The notes beneath the pieces were generated by a model, which saw only the letters and a list, made by a program, of their open reading frames with translations, ran no database searches and was not told where the DNA came from. Positions 8,801 through 14,834 of a stretch of 22,338 nt of DNA are shown one piece after another. A program made the translations under genes and the position numbers. Within the stretch, counting starts at the first letter, position 1; every line of letters begins with the position of its first letter. Source of the DNA: CBCXVS01 sp965178525 (GTDB lineage: Bacteria; Tectomicrobia; Entotheonellia; Entotheonellales; Entotheonellaceae); the NCBI GenBank assembly GCA_965178525.1, contig CBCXVS010000107.1, positions 1 through 22,338 on the forward strand, given 5' to 3'.

Positions 8801-8919
8801 TGTTCACTGACCGGCGCCATCGTTCTGGCGAGAATTTCCTGCGCCCCCAAAGAGGGCACGGCCAATCGTCTGATGCGTCTGGTTGCCACCGTGATAGTTC
8901 CTGAGAGGGGAGAGGTCAT
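5806..8919 (-). CDS. VioB-type ferritin-like domain fused to LodA N-terminal-like region
   Basis: This is a 1037-residue fusion. Residues about 50-280 match the ferritin-like iminophenyl-pyruvate dimer synthase region of VioB/RebD/StaD: Glu65/Glu67-His68 with LLVQYLYAMYSL, Glu109-Glu110-x2-His113 (REEMAH), then QGEG (254-257) and SHYERF (267-272). About 310-450 continues the VioB C-terminal helices. From 478 (IHQIRVLPAWAIGRLGS) to about 775 it resembles the N-terminal part of LodA, including the FTFPAG and GPPDFAP stretches. Residues about 985-1035 (LVAPGDPEQSGFI, NPGHPMN, VVREWIL) look like the end of a cytochrome c-type domain but lack CxxCH. LodA's Cys/Trp cofactor region is not here; its counterpart is in the next gene. 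No ribosome site supports ATG 8919; GTG at 8889 has agga nine bases upstream and may be the true start. Confidence 0.8.
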   Translation of the reverse strand: MTSPLSGTITVATRRIRRLAVPSLGAQEILARTMAPVSEHPTPIGHHPRLTDRDETIFLLHTATEIEHALLVQYLYAMYSLKSADELSDPQRRQQVAQWRDTLLQIAREEMAHLVTAQNLLRWLGGPLNLEREDFPFRSGLYPFHFRLEPLTKDSLAKYVFAEMPADVDDTPENQEIRARANAANDNEPLNHVGVLFARLIELIGMLPADMFLAETAGYQAASDDWDHFYPDLVVRVMRSREEALMALQDIAVQGEGMTMGRGTAGSHYERFLSIYRDFPEADADWTPTRATPVNPNTEPPYEPVEGASERAAAEIARAQEMAGGYISHPKAHLWAHLFNHRYRMLLANLMHALSIDGDEDAAGQDTGRALTRRWTFDEMFYVTRITGALVQMPLASDDDPQRAGPPFEMPYTLAIPDREADRWRLHRDLIDDTSLLMAEIRQLGTPSEEENQLLDAIARKDEADREEVNARVPEPQQITAIHQIRVLPAWAIGRLGSAAAPMDNYHAETDGAGFRRLTPAETLVVDRQTSEITGVTTPASVRFKDGEQIRPVAPFVEIWAQFHENGPFQPLTSGHVTDLDAEVTWQVRAGNLKAFRRTGDEGDRITADTQAFNDHQVHPLVGQCDHFKPGKSMALGDVQYIKPTDRFPELRLRFTPAAGHVYGPDAGDPNIVDDVYNADPNNGGGRWKGHRDGAPNTPFFTFPAGIFASDAQGLSRGYLDDTCDGLVEAAVTLNGQTHRAYARISAGPPDFAPDSFPVRSVNDDLHQMLLGVDAENTAEAEALQEAESLIRRALETARLMNTDDMNQSGMAFHDARSGRAREPIFQPLSRADYDGVRGFHRRALEALAAYGAAPTDANKQQAIGWLRRMVELLRQSTQVVDLSTEGRHRMPAMMRGSDGRYLAATRRQLNHVRQALVLLQGEEPDPADPQQAMINLIRSKSFGAGRHGHINAGGDQTLADLFDDPPQLLVYLQTATVTGGFVPAAEGRPLVAPGDPEQSGFIQLITNPGHPMNRQFDDNDVQVVREWILSLSPLAV

Positions 8920-9059
8920 TGACTGTGGAGAAGCAAAAACGTCTCTTCCCCAACCGAGGCGTCCATACGCTCCCGAACACGATCAGAGCGCAGACAACGA
9001 TTCTACAAAAAAGCCCGCTAAATGCAACCTCATCCCCTTCTCATCCTGCCTTTCTTTTT

Positions 9060-9112
9060 ATCCTTCTCTCCTTCGTACCCCTTCGTACCCCTTCGTGCCC
9101 CTGCGCGGATCC
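9060..9112. repeat. 10-bp-period tandem array (cttcgtaccc)
   Basis: Three near-identical 10-mers lie at 9071-9080, 9081-9090 and 9091-9100, followed by ctgcgcggat and preceded by a pyrimidine-rich lead (about 9010-9070). The array fills the 198-base gap between the flavoprotein gene and the 1037-residue gene and ends six bases from the flavoprotein stop. No clear terminator or promoter is seen in the gap. Confidence 0.75.
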
Positions 9113-9117
9113 ATTCT

Positions 9118-10566
9118 TCATTCTTTCCGCACGAGGATCCCCCGCGCCCACAGCCACTGCAGCATGTCGCCCGCACGGGATACGGGTAACGCTCGCGACC
9201 AGGATGCCAAGATATCCCGCACCGCCCCCCCCCGGCCAACCGTCTGCAGTAACGGCGTCAGGGCAACGCCATGCAAAAACGCCACCGGGCGATCCAAGGC
9301 GGGATGGGTCAGGGCGGGATGGTAGGTGATGCAGGCGTCTTGCATAACCGGAGTTTGTATCACCGCAGCCGCATCGGAGACCCCAACCCGCTCATCCAAG
9401 GCAGGGGGATGCGCTTGGCGTGGCCAGGCATGAGGGTCTGCCGGTGGTTCTATGTCACGGCTGCGCCGGCGCCAAAATGGCTCCGCGCAAAAGCGATTCT
9501 GCTCAGCATAATACTGCGCGGCAATCGCCTGGTGCCGTGAGGTGATCTCCGCTTGCCGCGCCTCGTAGAATTCCATCGCCGCCTCGGTATTCGCCGGCAC
9601 CCGCAACATCGTATGGGCCACAATCGCACCTTGCAGACCGGTGTGCATGGCGGTTTGCACGCCTTGAGACGACAGCGGATCGATGCTAAACGCCGCTTCA
9701 CCCACTTTGATCCAATCGGCGCCAACAACAGATTCGGCCGTAGAACTCGAGGCATCACACACGCGCACCTCACTCACACGCTGCCCTTCGAGACAACCTC
9801 GCAAAAGCGTGGAGCTGGCCAGAAGGGTCTCATAGAAATGCCGTAGCCCCCCGCGGGCATGGGCGGCACAGCGTTTGGGATCGACAAATACGGTGGCATT
9901 GACCCGGCCATCCGGCAGCGGCGCCCCCCAAAACCAGGCATTCGCACTGGCTTCCACACGTGTTTCAGGGCCTCGGAGGGCCGTATGGCGCCAGTACGCA
10001 TAGATCGCAACCGTGGGCACGGACAAACGGCGCTTGCGTCCTCGCCATACCGAGCGCTTGCCCGAGGCATCCACCAGGAAACGGGCACGTACATGGCTGA
10101 CCCTGCTATTCTGGATGACCGCAAGGGTCCAGTGCGGCGACCCAGTCCGCACCGGCGGCATCGCCCTGGCCGGTTGGATGATCCGCGCCCCGGCTTCCAC
10201 CGCAGCATCGCGGAGCACTTGGTCGAACACGCCACGATCGACTTGAAACCCCGGCTCGCCGGGTTGTAGCTTTTCCCACGCTAATGCCCGCGCCCAGCGC
10301 ACCACCGCCCGGTTTGGGCGGAGAAATCCGGCCGCCTCCATGCGCGGCCGGATACCGAGGCTATCAAGTATGGGCAGAATGCCGGGTGGCAGGGATTCCC
10401 CGACATGCGAGCGGGGAAATGCGGCGCGCTCAATCAAACAGACGTCATGTCCCAAAAGCGCCAGCTTCCGGGCCGCAGCCGCACCGGCAGGTCCGGAGCC
10501 CATGACCGCAATATCGGTTGCGCTTGGCGTCTCGCTGCCCATAGGATACCGGTTTCCTCTTTCCAT
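9118..10566 (-). CDS. FAD-dependent monooxygenase, LodB/QhpG-like
   Basis: From the ATG at 10566 this is 482 residues. It shows the FAD Rossmann motif GSGPAG (23-28), then LIERAAFPRSHVGESLPPG (44-62), VDASGKRSVWRG, a Trp-x-Trp-x-x-Pro stretch (AWFWGAP, about 210-216) and VGEAAFSIDPLSSQG (288-302). This is the tryptophan halogenase/geranylgeranyl reductase-like group that contains LodB and QhpG. Those proteins hydroxylate a protein tryptophan during CTQ formation. The halogenase motif WxWxIP is only partly kept (Ala for Ile), so halogenation is less likely. ATG 10566 overlaps the upstream stop (tgatg, 10564-10568); ATG 10542 with agaggaaa upstream is an alternative. Position beside the LodA-like gene supports the maturation role. 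Confidence 0.85.
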   Translation of the reverse strand: MERGNRYPMGSETPSATDIAVMGSGPAGAAAARKLALLGHDVCLIERAAFPRSHVGESLPPGILPILDSLGIRPRMEAAGFLRPNRAVVRWARALAWEKLQPGEPGFQVDRGVFDQVLRDAAVEAGARIIQPARAMPPVRTGSPHWTLAVIQNSRVSHVRARFLVDASGKRSVWRGRKRRLSVPTVAIYAYWRHTALRGPETRVEASANAWFWGAPLPDGRVNATVFVDPKRCAAHARGGLRHFYETLLASSTLLRGCLEGQRVSEVRVCDASSSTAESVVGADWIKVGEAAFSIDPLSSQGVQTAMHTGLQGAIVAHTMLRVPANTEAAMEFYEARQAEITSRHQAIAAQYYAEQNRFCAEPFWRRRSRDIEPPADPHAWPRQAHPPALDERVGVSDAAAVIQTPVMQDACITYHPALTHPALDRPVAFLHGVALTPLLQTVGRGGAVRDILASWSRALPVSRAGDMLQWLWARGILVRKE

Positions 10567-11606
10567 CAATGTCCCAAAGGCGGCCCAGGGAAACCGAAAT
10601 TGGCGCGCCACACCATCTCCACTCGCGCCATTAGCTCAGGCGCGAGCGGACCGGATCCCGAGACGGCGGCGATCTCTTCCAGTTGCGCCATCTCCGAAAA
10701 GCCGCCTAAAACAACCGTGACGCCTTGATGCATGAGGATAAAACGGATCGCCGCCTGGGACAACGTCTGCGTTCCCTGCTGCATGAGGAAGCGCAGGCTC
10801 CGGGCTATCTCCAAATCGCGGCCATACGCTTCAGAAGCCGTGTCCCGCGGGCCGGCTAGGGGATGGCGGCCGTCTCCGGCCACAACGGGGCCGGTGAGCA
10901 ACCCGCCCGCCAGGGGACTATAGATGGCAGTCCCAACACCGCGCAAATAAGCGTCGTGAATCACCCCGCCAAAGTCCCGGTCCACCTGCAGTCCTCTGGG
11001 CTTCACCCGACCCGCAGTGGGATTCAGCAACGTATACGGCACATTGATCATATGAAACACGTTGGTGTCGAGAAGCTGCCGCACCTGATCGCCATCGTTG
11101 CCCCGGCAGATGAACCCCACATACCGGGCTTTGCCATCCCGCAGCACCCGTTGCAGGCCGTCCAGCGCCCCGCCAGGCCGCAGGTAATCGTCGATCCACA
11201 GCTGGGTGTACGTACGGCCTTCGAGCCTCGGCGGGGCCAGGGCCGGCCCATTGTGGATCTGCAGGATGTCCACGTCATCCACTCCGAGCCGCCTCAGGCT
11301 CTCCTCCGTCGAGCGCACGACATGACCGGCGATGTCGCCCAAGTCCGCCTGCCGCACCTCCACTTTGGAGGTGATCATCGGTCGAATCTTCAATGCCTTC
11401 AAGACGCGCCCCAGGTTCTCCTCCGCAGCGCCATCCCCGTAGTCCGGCGCGTTATCGAAGTAGTTGATGCCCAGCTCCACCGCCCGCGTCACCACACGCC
11501 GTTGTTCGTCGGGACTTCCCCGCACCATCAGCCCCGCGTTTCCCCCGCAGCCGAAGCCGATTTCCGACACCCGCAGCTCGGTGTTGCCTACCTGCCGATA
11601 CTCCAC
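10566..11606 (-). CDS. Aldo/keto reductase
   Basis: This 346-residue protein is a TIM-barrel aldo/keto reductase using NAD(P)H. The catalytic tetrad is complete: Asp51 and Tyr56 in YFDNAPDYGDG, Lys81 in ITSKVEV and His118 in LQIHNG. Length and order fit the family. The start is GTG with an aggaggg site five bases upstream. It is the first gene of the minus-strand operon and its stop overlaps the flavoprotein start (tgatg), so the two are translationally coupled. It could reduce a carbonyl made by the oxidase encoded downstream, or act in supply of its substrate; the sequence does not tell which. Confidence 0.92.
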   Translation of the reverse strand: MEYRQVGNTELRVSEIGFGCGGNAGLMVRGSPDEQRRVVTRAVELGINYFDNAPDYGDGAAEENLGRVLKALKIRPMITSKVEVRQADLGDIAGHVVRSTEESLRRLGVDDVDILQIHNGPALAPPRLEGRTYTQLWIDDYLRPGGALDGLQRVLRDGKARYVGFICRGNDGDQVRQLLDTNVFHMINVPYTLLNPTAGRVKPRGLQVDRDFGGVIHDAYLRGVGTAIYSPLAGGLLTGPVVAGDGRHPLAGPRDTASEAYGRDLEIARSLRFLMQQGTQTLSQAAIRFILMHQGVTVVLGGFSEMAQLEEIAAVSGSGPLAPELMARVEMVWRANFGFPGPPLGH

Positions 11607-11611
11607 AGCTC

Positions 11612-11650
11612 CCTCCTACGCTCGCTTCGCGTCCCTTCGCGGTTCCCTTT
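11612..11650. repeat. Short dispersed 10-bp-period repeat
   Basis: The stretch cttcgcgtcccttcgcggtt (about 11625-11644) is a two-unit version of the 10-mer family. Here it forms the leader between the putative promoter and the ribosome site of the aldo/keto reductase gene. Confidence 0.5.
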
Positions 11651-11698
11651 TTCGCCCTCACGTTGCGCGAACCCGAAGGCCCGTATCCGTATATCTAC

Positions 11699-11727
11699 TT
11701 TATATGAGATGGCTTGACGGCTTTTAA
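11699..11727 (-). promoter_or_regulatory. Putative sigma-70-type promoter of the quinone-cofactor-like operon
   Basis: On the minus strand, ttaaaa (11722-11727) and tataaa (11699-11704) are 17 bases apart, matching the -35/-10 spacing. The distance to the GTG start at 11606 is about 90 bases. The hexamers are moderate matches, and nothing else in the 11651-11777 gap looks better. Confidence 0.4.
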
Positions 11728-11777
11728 CCGTAGCGTATCATGCCATGAGATGGTCAATCGATACAAGTGGCCGCGCT

Positions 11778-12046
11778 CTAGACCGAAGTTCCTCCCGTGA
11801 TTCGGCGACCACTTGTTGAAATAAAAACTCAAAAGCCTGAAACGAATCGACCTTTGTTCCCCTGTAAATCGCAAAATTTTCGCTCCTATTCTGCACCATG
11901 GGCTTGACATCGTCTGCAAACGTATGACCATAAGCCATGTCGTTTCAGGAGGTTGGATTGTTCCCATGTAAATGGACTTTTGAATTGGGCCAACCTGTTG
12001 ATCTACTTAACCCTCCGCCTATTCTGCCAGGGGAACTTCGGGCTAG
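11778..12046. mobile_element. Complete 261-bp MITE-like element with CTAG target duplication
   Basis: The element body runs 11782-12042. It has imperfect terminal inverted repeats (accgaagttcc on the left; cccgaagttcc when the right end is reversed) and is flanked by ctag at 11778-11781 and 12043-12046. The YTAR-like 4-bp duplication is typical of IS5-group insertion sequences. It is too short for a transposase. A 66-codon minus frame (11938-11738) reads through the left terminus and is not convincing as a gene. Partial copies lie at 1-77 and 22263-22338. It occupies most of the 11607-12190 gap. Confidence 0.82.
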
Positions 12047-12070
12047 AAAGACTCGTCCCTCACTCCGGCT

Positions 12071-12086
12071 TTCAGACGCGTCTGAA
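12071..12086. promoter_or_regulatory. 16-bp perfect palindrome, putative operator
   Basis: TTCAGACGCGTCTGAA is its own reverse complement. It lies about 105 bases upstream of the antitoxin start at 12191 and could be a binding site for the antitoxin or the pair. Confidence 0.45.
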
Positions 12087-12125
12087 ATCTGATGTTCGGC
12101 GTTATGGAGTGAGTCGGTGGACATT

Positions 12126-12155
12126 AAGAGTAAAATCAGAAAGAGTAAAATCAGA
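12126..12155. repeat. 15-bp perfect tandem repeat upstream of the second toxin-antitoxin pair
   Basis: aagagtaaaatcaga occurs at 12126-12140 and again at 12141-12155 without a gap. A taatat hexamer (12156-12161) follows immediately and could serve as a -10 element. This places the repeat across a likely promoter, where it may act as operator half-sites. Confidence 0.5.
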
Positions 12156-12190
12156 TAATATGATTCTCAGTTTTTCATGAAGGATCTCTG

Positions 12191-12469
12191 ATGGTACAGA
12201 CACTCTCTGTTACTGAAGTGGCCCGTCACTTTGCCGAGTACATCAACCACGTGGCCTACCGTGGCGAGTGTTTCGTACTCGTGCGTGGTAACAAACCCAT
12301 GGCAGAACTTTGCCCGCTTCCTACGGGGAAACGGCTCTCGGAACTCCCCGCGCTGTTGGCGTCGCTTCCCCATCTCTCCCCAGCCGAAGCCACGCAGCTT
12401 GCCGACGACCTTACAGTGGCTCGGGAGGCGCTTGTTCGTGCGGAAGTCCACGATCCGTGGCGGTCTTGA
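12191..12469 (+). CDS. Phd/YefM-type antitoxin (VapB-like)
   Basis: This 92-residue protein begins with MVQTLSVTEVARHFAEYINHVAYRGECFVLVRGNKPMAEL, i.e. the Phd/YefM N-terminal fold: strand, helix, helix, then a strand pair ending in xGxxxAxL. Residues about 50-92 form the tail expected to wrap the toxin, with LSPAEATQLADDL at about 62-74. An aagga site precedes the ATG. The stop overlaps the toxin start by 13 bases. It probably represses its own promoter, where a palindrome and a 15-bp tandem repeat are seen. Confidence 0.88.
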   Translation: MVQTLSVTEVARHFAEYINHVAYRGECFVLVRGNKPMAELCPLPTGKRLSELPALLASLPHLSPAEATQLADDLTVAREALVRAEVHDPWRS

Positions 12470-12894
12470 TTGATGCCAGTATCCTGATCGAGTACGAGCG
12501 GGGACGTCTCGACCTCGAGCGGCATCTCGCACTGCGACAGCAGGAAGAATTCTTTCTCTCAGTGGTCACAGCGAGCGAACTCCTCCACGGCGTGCATCGT
12601 GCCGTGCAGCCGGAGATTCGGGCAAAGCGTTCTGCCTTTGTCGAAGCGCTGCTAGAGCGCTTTCCCCTGTTGCCGATCGATCTGGCAACCGCCCGAGCGC
12701 ATGCGCAAGTGTGGGCAGAGTTGGCCGCAGCGGGCAAGATGATTGGGCCGAATGATCTCTGGCTTGCAGCCACGGGTCTTGCTCACGGCCTGACCATGGT
12801 CACGGCCAACGTCCGCGAGTTCATCACGGCCAACGTCCGCGAGTTCACCCGCGTCCCAGGTCTTGCAGTTGAGGTATGGGGAACGCCTGCCTAA
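12457..12894 (+). CDS. PIN-domain ribonuclease toxin (VapC/FitB-like) with internal duplication
   Basis: Starting at GTG 12457, inside the end of the antitoxin gene, this is 145 residues. The PIN residues are in place: Asp6 (VLIDASILIEYERG), Glu41 (TASELLHGV), Asp100 (GPNDLWLAA) and the fourth site around Asn118 (TANVREF). A 24-bp tandem duplication (12801-12824 and 12825-12848) repeats eight residues, giving TANVREFI then TANVREFT just after the fourth site. Most family members have one copy, so the last strand/loop is eight residues longer. It may still fold, or activity may be reduced. A longer frame from 12310 lies within the antitoxin in another phase and is rejected. Confidence 0.88.
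   Translation: MAVLIDASILIEYERGRLDLERHLALRQQEEFFLSVVTASELLHGVHRAVQPEIRAKRSAFVEALLERFPLLPIDLATARAHAQVWAELAAAGKMIGPNDLWLAATGLAHGLTMVTANVREFITANVREFTRVPGLAVEVWGTPA
12801..12848 (+). repeat. 24-bp in-frame tandem duplication inside the toxin gene
   Basis: The unit 12801-12824 recurs at 12825-12848 with one base changed (final t to c). It keeps the reading frame, and the near identity suggests a recent event. Confidence 0.9.
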
Positions 12895-12898
12895 GTTC

Positions 12899-12977
12899 TT
12901 CCCCTCTTTCCTGCCCCTCCTTGCTCCTGCCTTCCCCTTCGTGTCCCTTCGTGTCCTTTCGTGTCCTGCGCGGATTG
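12899..12977. repeat. 10-bp-period tandem array (gtgtcccttc)
   Basis: A pyrimidine-rich lead (12899-12936) is followed by gtgtcccttc units at 12941-12950 and 12951-12960 and a partial unit at 12961, ending in tgcgcggat. It begins about five bases after the toxin stop and fills the gap to the convergent membrane-protein gene. It has the same order (lead, units, gcgcggat) as 9010-9110. Confidence 0.75.
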
Positions 12978-12998
12978 CCCATGGAGAAAGGCAACGTG

Positions 12999-13871
12999 CT
13001 AGCTCTCATCCACGACAGTCGCCAGACGCACCCCACCCCAGATCATCACCCCGCATATCCCCCAACCAACCAGCAGCCCCACCACACCTCCACTGATATA
13101 GACCAAGCCATGGGTGGCGGGGGCCAGAAGGCTCAAATAACCACCATACCCCCATACGAATAACATCGCTACCACCGGCCCACAGAGAACCATGCTGCCG
13201 AGCTGCTCCAATAGCGCCACGCGCCGCTCCGGCATCGCGTCTCTAGTGGCTATCATCGCCAGCGTGTAAAGCGGCAACAGCGGAAACGCGCTCAACCGGC
13301 CAGCCCAGGCGCTGGCTCCGAAGCGCACACAGAGCATCACGAGCACGATGAGCACCAGGAGGGCTGCTATCCGTTCCACATTCGCCCGGATGACACGCCA
13401 CAAACGCTGCCGCGCCAGCATCTGCGCCTGGGCCGGACACCATGACAGGACGACCAATGGCGCGGTCGCTAGGACATATCCTAATGCAAACACGATGAGC
13501 CCGCCGGAAGAGATCAGCCGTGCTTGAACATATGGCGCCAGGAAGGCGGCCATGAGAAACCACAGAAGCAGGCAGGCCCCCATGAGCCAAAACGCTTGCC
13601 GGCGTGGACGCATCGGCGGAGCCAGGCGAGACAGGACGCGCTGCGCCAGAATATACGCGGTACAGAGCAGGCCATTCGCGGCGATCATGGGCAGCATGGC
13701 GCTGGCCATCAAGAGTCGATCCTGCGGCTCCCCGGCGAGCAATCCGAGGCCATTCAAGGCGGGAAAGGTGAGCATCATCCCGGCGGCTCTGGGATGCCGG
13801 CTTTGGGCACACCAGAGAATCAGCGTAAAGAGGAAGACGCCCAGCCCCGCCTTTAAGAGCAACAAAGCCAT
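12999..13871 (-). CDS. Polytopic membrane protein of unknown function
   Basis: From ATG 13871 this is 290 residues with about eight or nine hydrophobic segments. Examples are LLKAGLGVFLFTLILW near the N-terminus, SAMLPMIAANGLLCTAYIL, ACLLLWFLMAAFLAPYV, LLVLIVLVMLCVRF and GGVVGLLVGWGICGVMIWG near the C-terminus. It should be an integral inner-membrane protein. I do not recognise the family; transporter or permease-like is only a general impression. The open frame extends upstream to 13970, but the extra residues (HSAFRIPHSAF) are just the 7-bp repeat array read in frame, so I reject that extension. No ribosome site is seen because the repeat begins four bases before the ATG. It lies 70 bases after the HpaI-like gene on the same strand. 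Confidence 0.78.
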   Translation of the reverse strand: MALLLLKAGLGVFLFTLILWCAQSRHPRAAGMMLTFPALNGLGLLAGEPQDRLLMASAMLPMIAANGLLCTAYILAQRVLSRLAPPMRPRRQAFWLMGACLLLWFLMAAFLAPYVQARLISSGGLIVFALGYVLATAPLVVLSWCPAQAQMLARQRLWRVIRANVERIAALLVLIVLVMLCVRFGASAWAGRLSAFPLLPLYTLAMIATRDAMPERRVALLEQLGSMVLCGPVVAMLFVWGYGGYLSLLAPATHGLVYISGGVVGLLVGWGICGVMIWGGVRLATVVDES

Positions 13872-13874
13872 GGC

Positions 13875-13907
13875 GAATGCGGAATGCGGAATACGGAATG
13901 CGGAATG
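13875..13907. repeat. 7-bp tandem array (gaatgcg)
   Basis: Four units (13875-13881, 13882-13888, 13889-13895 with one change, 13896-13902) and a partial fifth lie against the start codon of the membrane-protein gene. The same unit recurs at 16562-16594. Confidence 0.85.
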
Positions 13908-13941
13908 AATGGCGGCATGGCTTGCTCCACCCGTAAAGGTA

Positions 13942-14817
13942 TTAATCACGGCCAGCGGCTTGGCGGCCACGGGTTAAGCGCGCCATGGAGCGCGTGGGCG
14001 GTACCATAATGATGCGAAAACCCTGTTCGAGGCGGGTTGCCACATCGGCATTGGGACTGACGCCAACGGCGCATGGAACCTCGAACTCGTTGCATGTCGA
14101 CAGGATGTTTAGGAGCGCTTCTTCAACCTCAGGATGTGCGGAATTCCCGCGATGCCCCATGGAGACGGACAGGTCGCCAGGTCCGGCCCAGACCGCCCCG
14201 ATACCTTTGACCTGGCGCAGGATATCCTGCAGACTGTTTAGCCCTTGCACGTTCTCCACAATCCCCATGAGCAGGAGATTGCCATCCGGGTCAAGCGGCC
14301 AGATATCGGCCGCGTCATAGTACTCCTGCGCATTCAACCCCCAATACGGCGGCGCCAGAGAGGACCACCAGCCCCGCTGCCCGGCCGGGTCGGCGTCAGC
14401 CGCATCCGGCAGCTGCGGATAGCGCGCCGCCTGCACTGCGGCTTTGGCCCCTTCGACGCTGTCGAGATGCGGCAAAACCAGTCCATAAGGTCCGAGATCG
14501 AGGGTTTGCTTGATCACCCACTGGTTACTGCCATCTTCACGAGTGTAAGGCGGCACCCGCACAAACGGCACAACATCCGGCTGCAGATTCCCTTTTTCCG
14601 CAATGCGCTTGCGATCGATGAGAAACTGCAAGGAGTTGCGCAAGGTGGGAAAATCGAATCCCTGGTGCTCGGTTTCAACGATGACCATGTCATAATCCGA
14701 GCGGGCGATCGCCTGCAGCTCATCATATTGGCCATTCATCACCGTGCCATAACTGAAGACCGGCTGTCCTTTTTGTAACAGGTCGATGACTTTGTTGAGT
14801 CGAACTTGCTCAGCCAT
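13942..14817 (-). CDS. HpcH/HpaI-type aldolase/lyase
   Basis: This 291-residue protein resembles class II 2-keto-3-deoxy acid aldolases of the HpcH/HpaI family, a TIM barrel using a divalent metal. Family positions are visible: VETEH with His51 as likely base, the VRVP arginine (Arg87), Glu188 in GIVENVQG and Asp215 in WAGPGDLSVSMG as metal ligands. Length is slightly above the usual 250-265, with extra sequence at about 135-175 (WWSSLAPPYWGLNAQEYY). Such enzymes split 4-hydroxy-2-oxo acids into pyruvate and an aldehyde; the substrate here is unknown. The start has aaggaaa upstream. A repeat element begins about 18 bases before the ATG. The D-2-hydroxyacid dehydrogenase gene lies upstream on the same strand, suggesting shared catabolism. 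Confidence 0.9.
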   Translation of the reverse strand: MAEQVRLNKVIDLLQKGQPVFSYGTVMNGQYDELQAIARSDYDMVIVETEHQGFDFPTLRNSLQFLIDRKRIAEKGNLQPDVVPFVRVPPYTREDGSNQWVIKQTLDLGPYGLVLPHLDSVEGAKAAVQAARYPQLPDAADADPAGQRGWWSSLAPPYWGLNAQEYYDAADIWPLDPDGNLLLMGIVENVQGLNSLQDILRQVKGIGAVWAGPGDLSVSMGHRGNSAHPEVEEALLNILSTCNEFEVPCAVGVSPNADVATRLEQGFRIIMVPPTRSMARLTRGRQAAGRD

Positions 14818-14834
14818 GATGGTTTCCTTTTTTT

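Noticed and set aside
9118..10566. Tryptophan halogenase
   Set aside because: The WxWxIP motif is only partly kept, and the neighbours (LodA-like and radical SAM genes) favour a LodB/QhpG-type maturation role.
10863..11717. 284-codon plus-strand frame
   Set aside because: It lies antisense to a clear aldo/keto reductase with a complete catalytic tetrad; it is a shadow of GC-rich codon use.
11738..11938. 66-codon minus frame inside the MITE
   Set aside because: It reads out through the element's left terminus into flanking DNA and has no known motif. The copy at 22263 differs by one silent and one replacement change in the overlapping part, which is too little to judge.
12310..12456. Upstream extension of the second PIN toxin
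   Set aside because: It overlaps most of the antitoxin in another frame; the GTG at 12457 begins exactly at the PIN domain.
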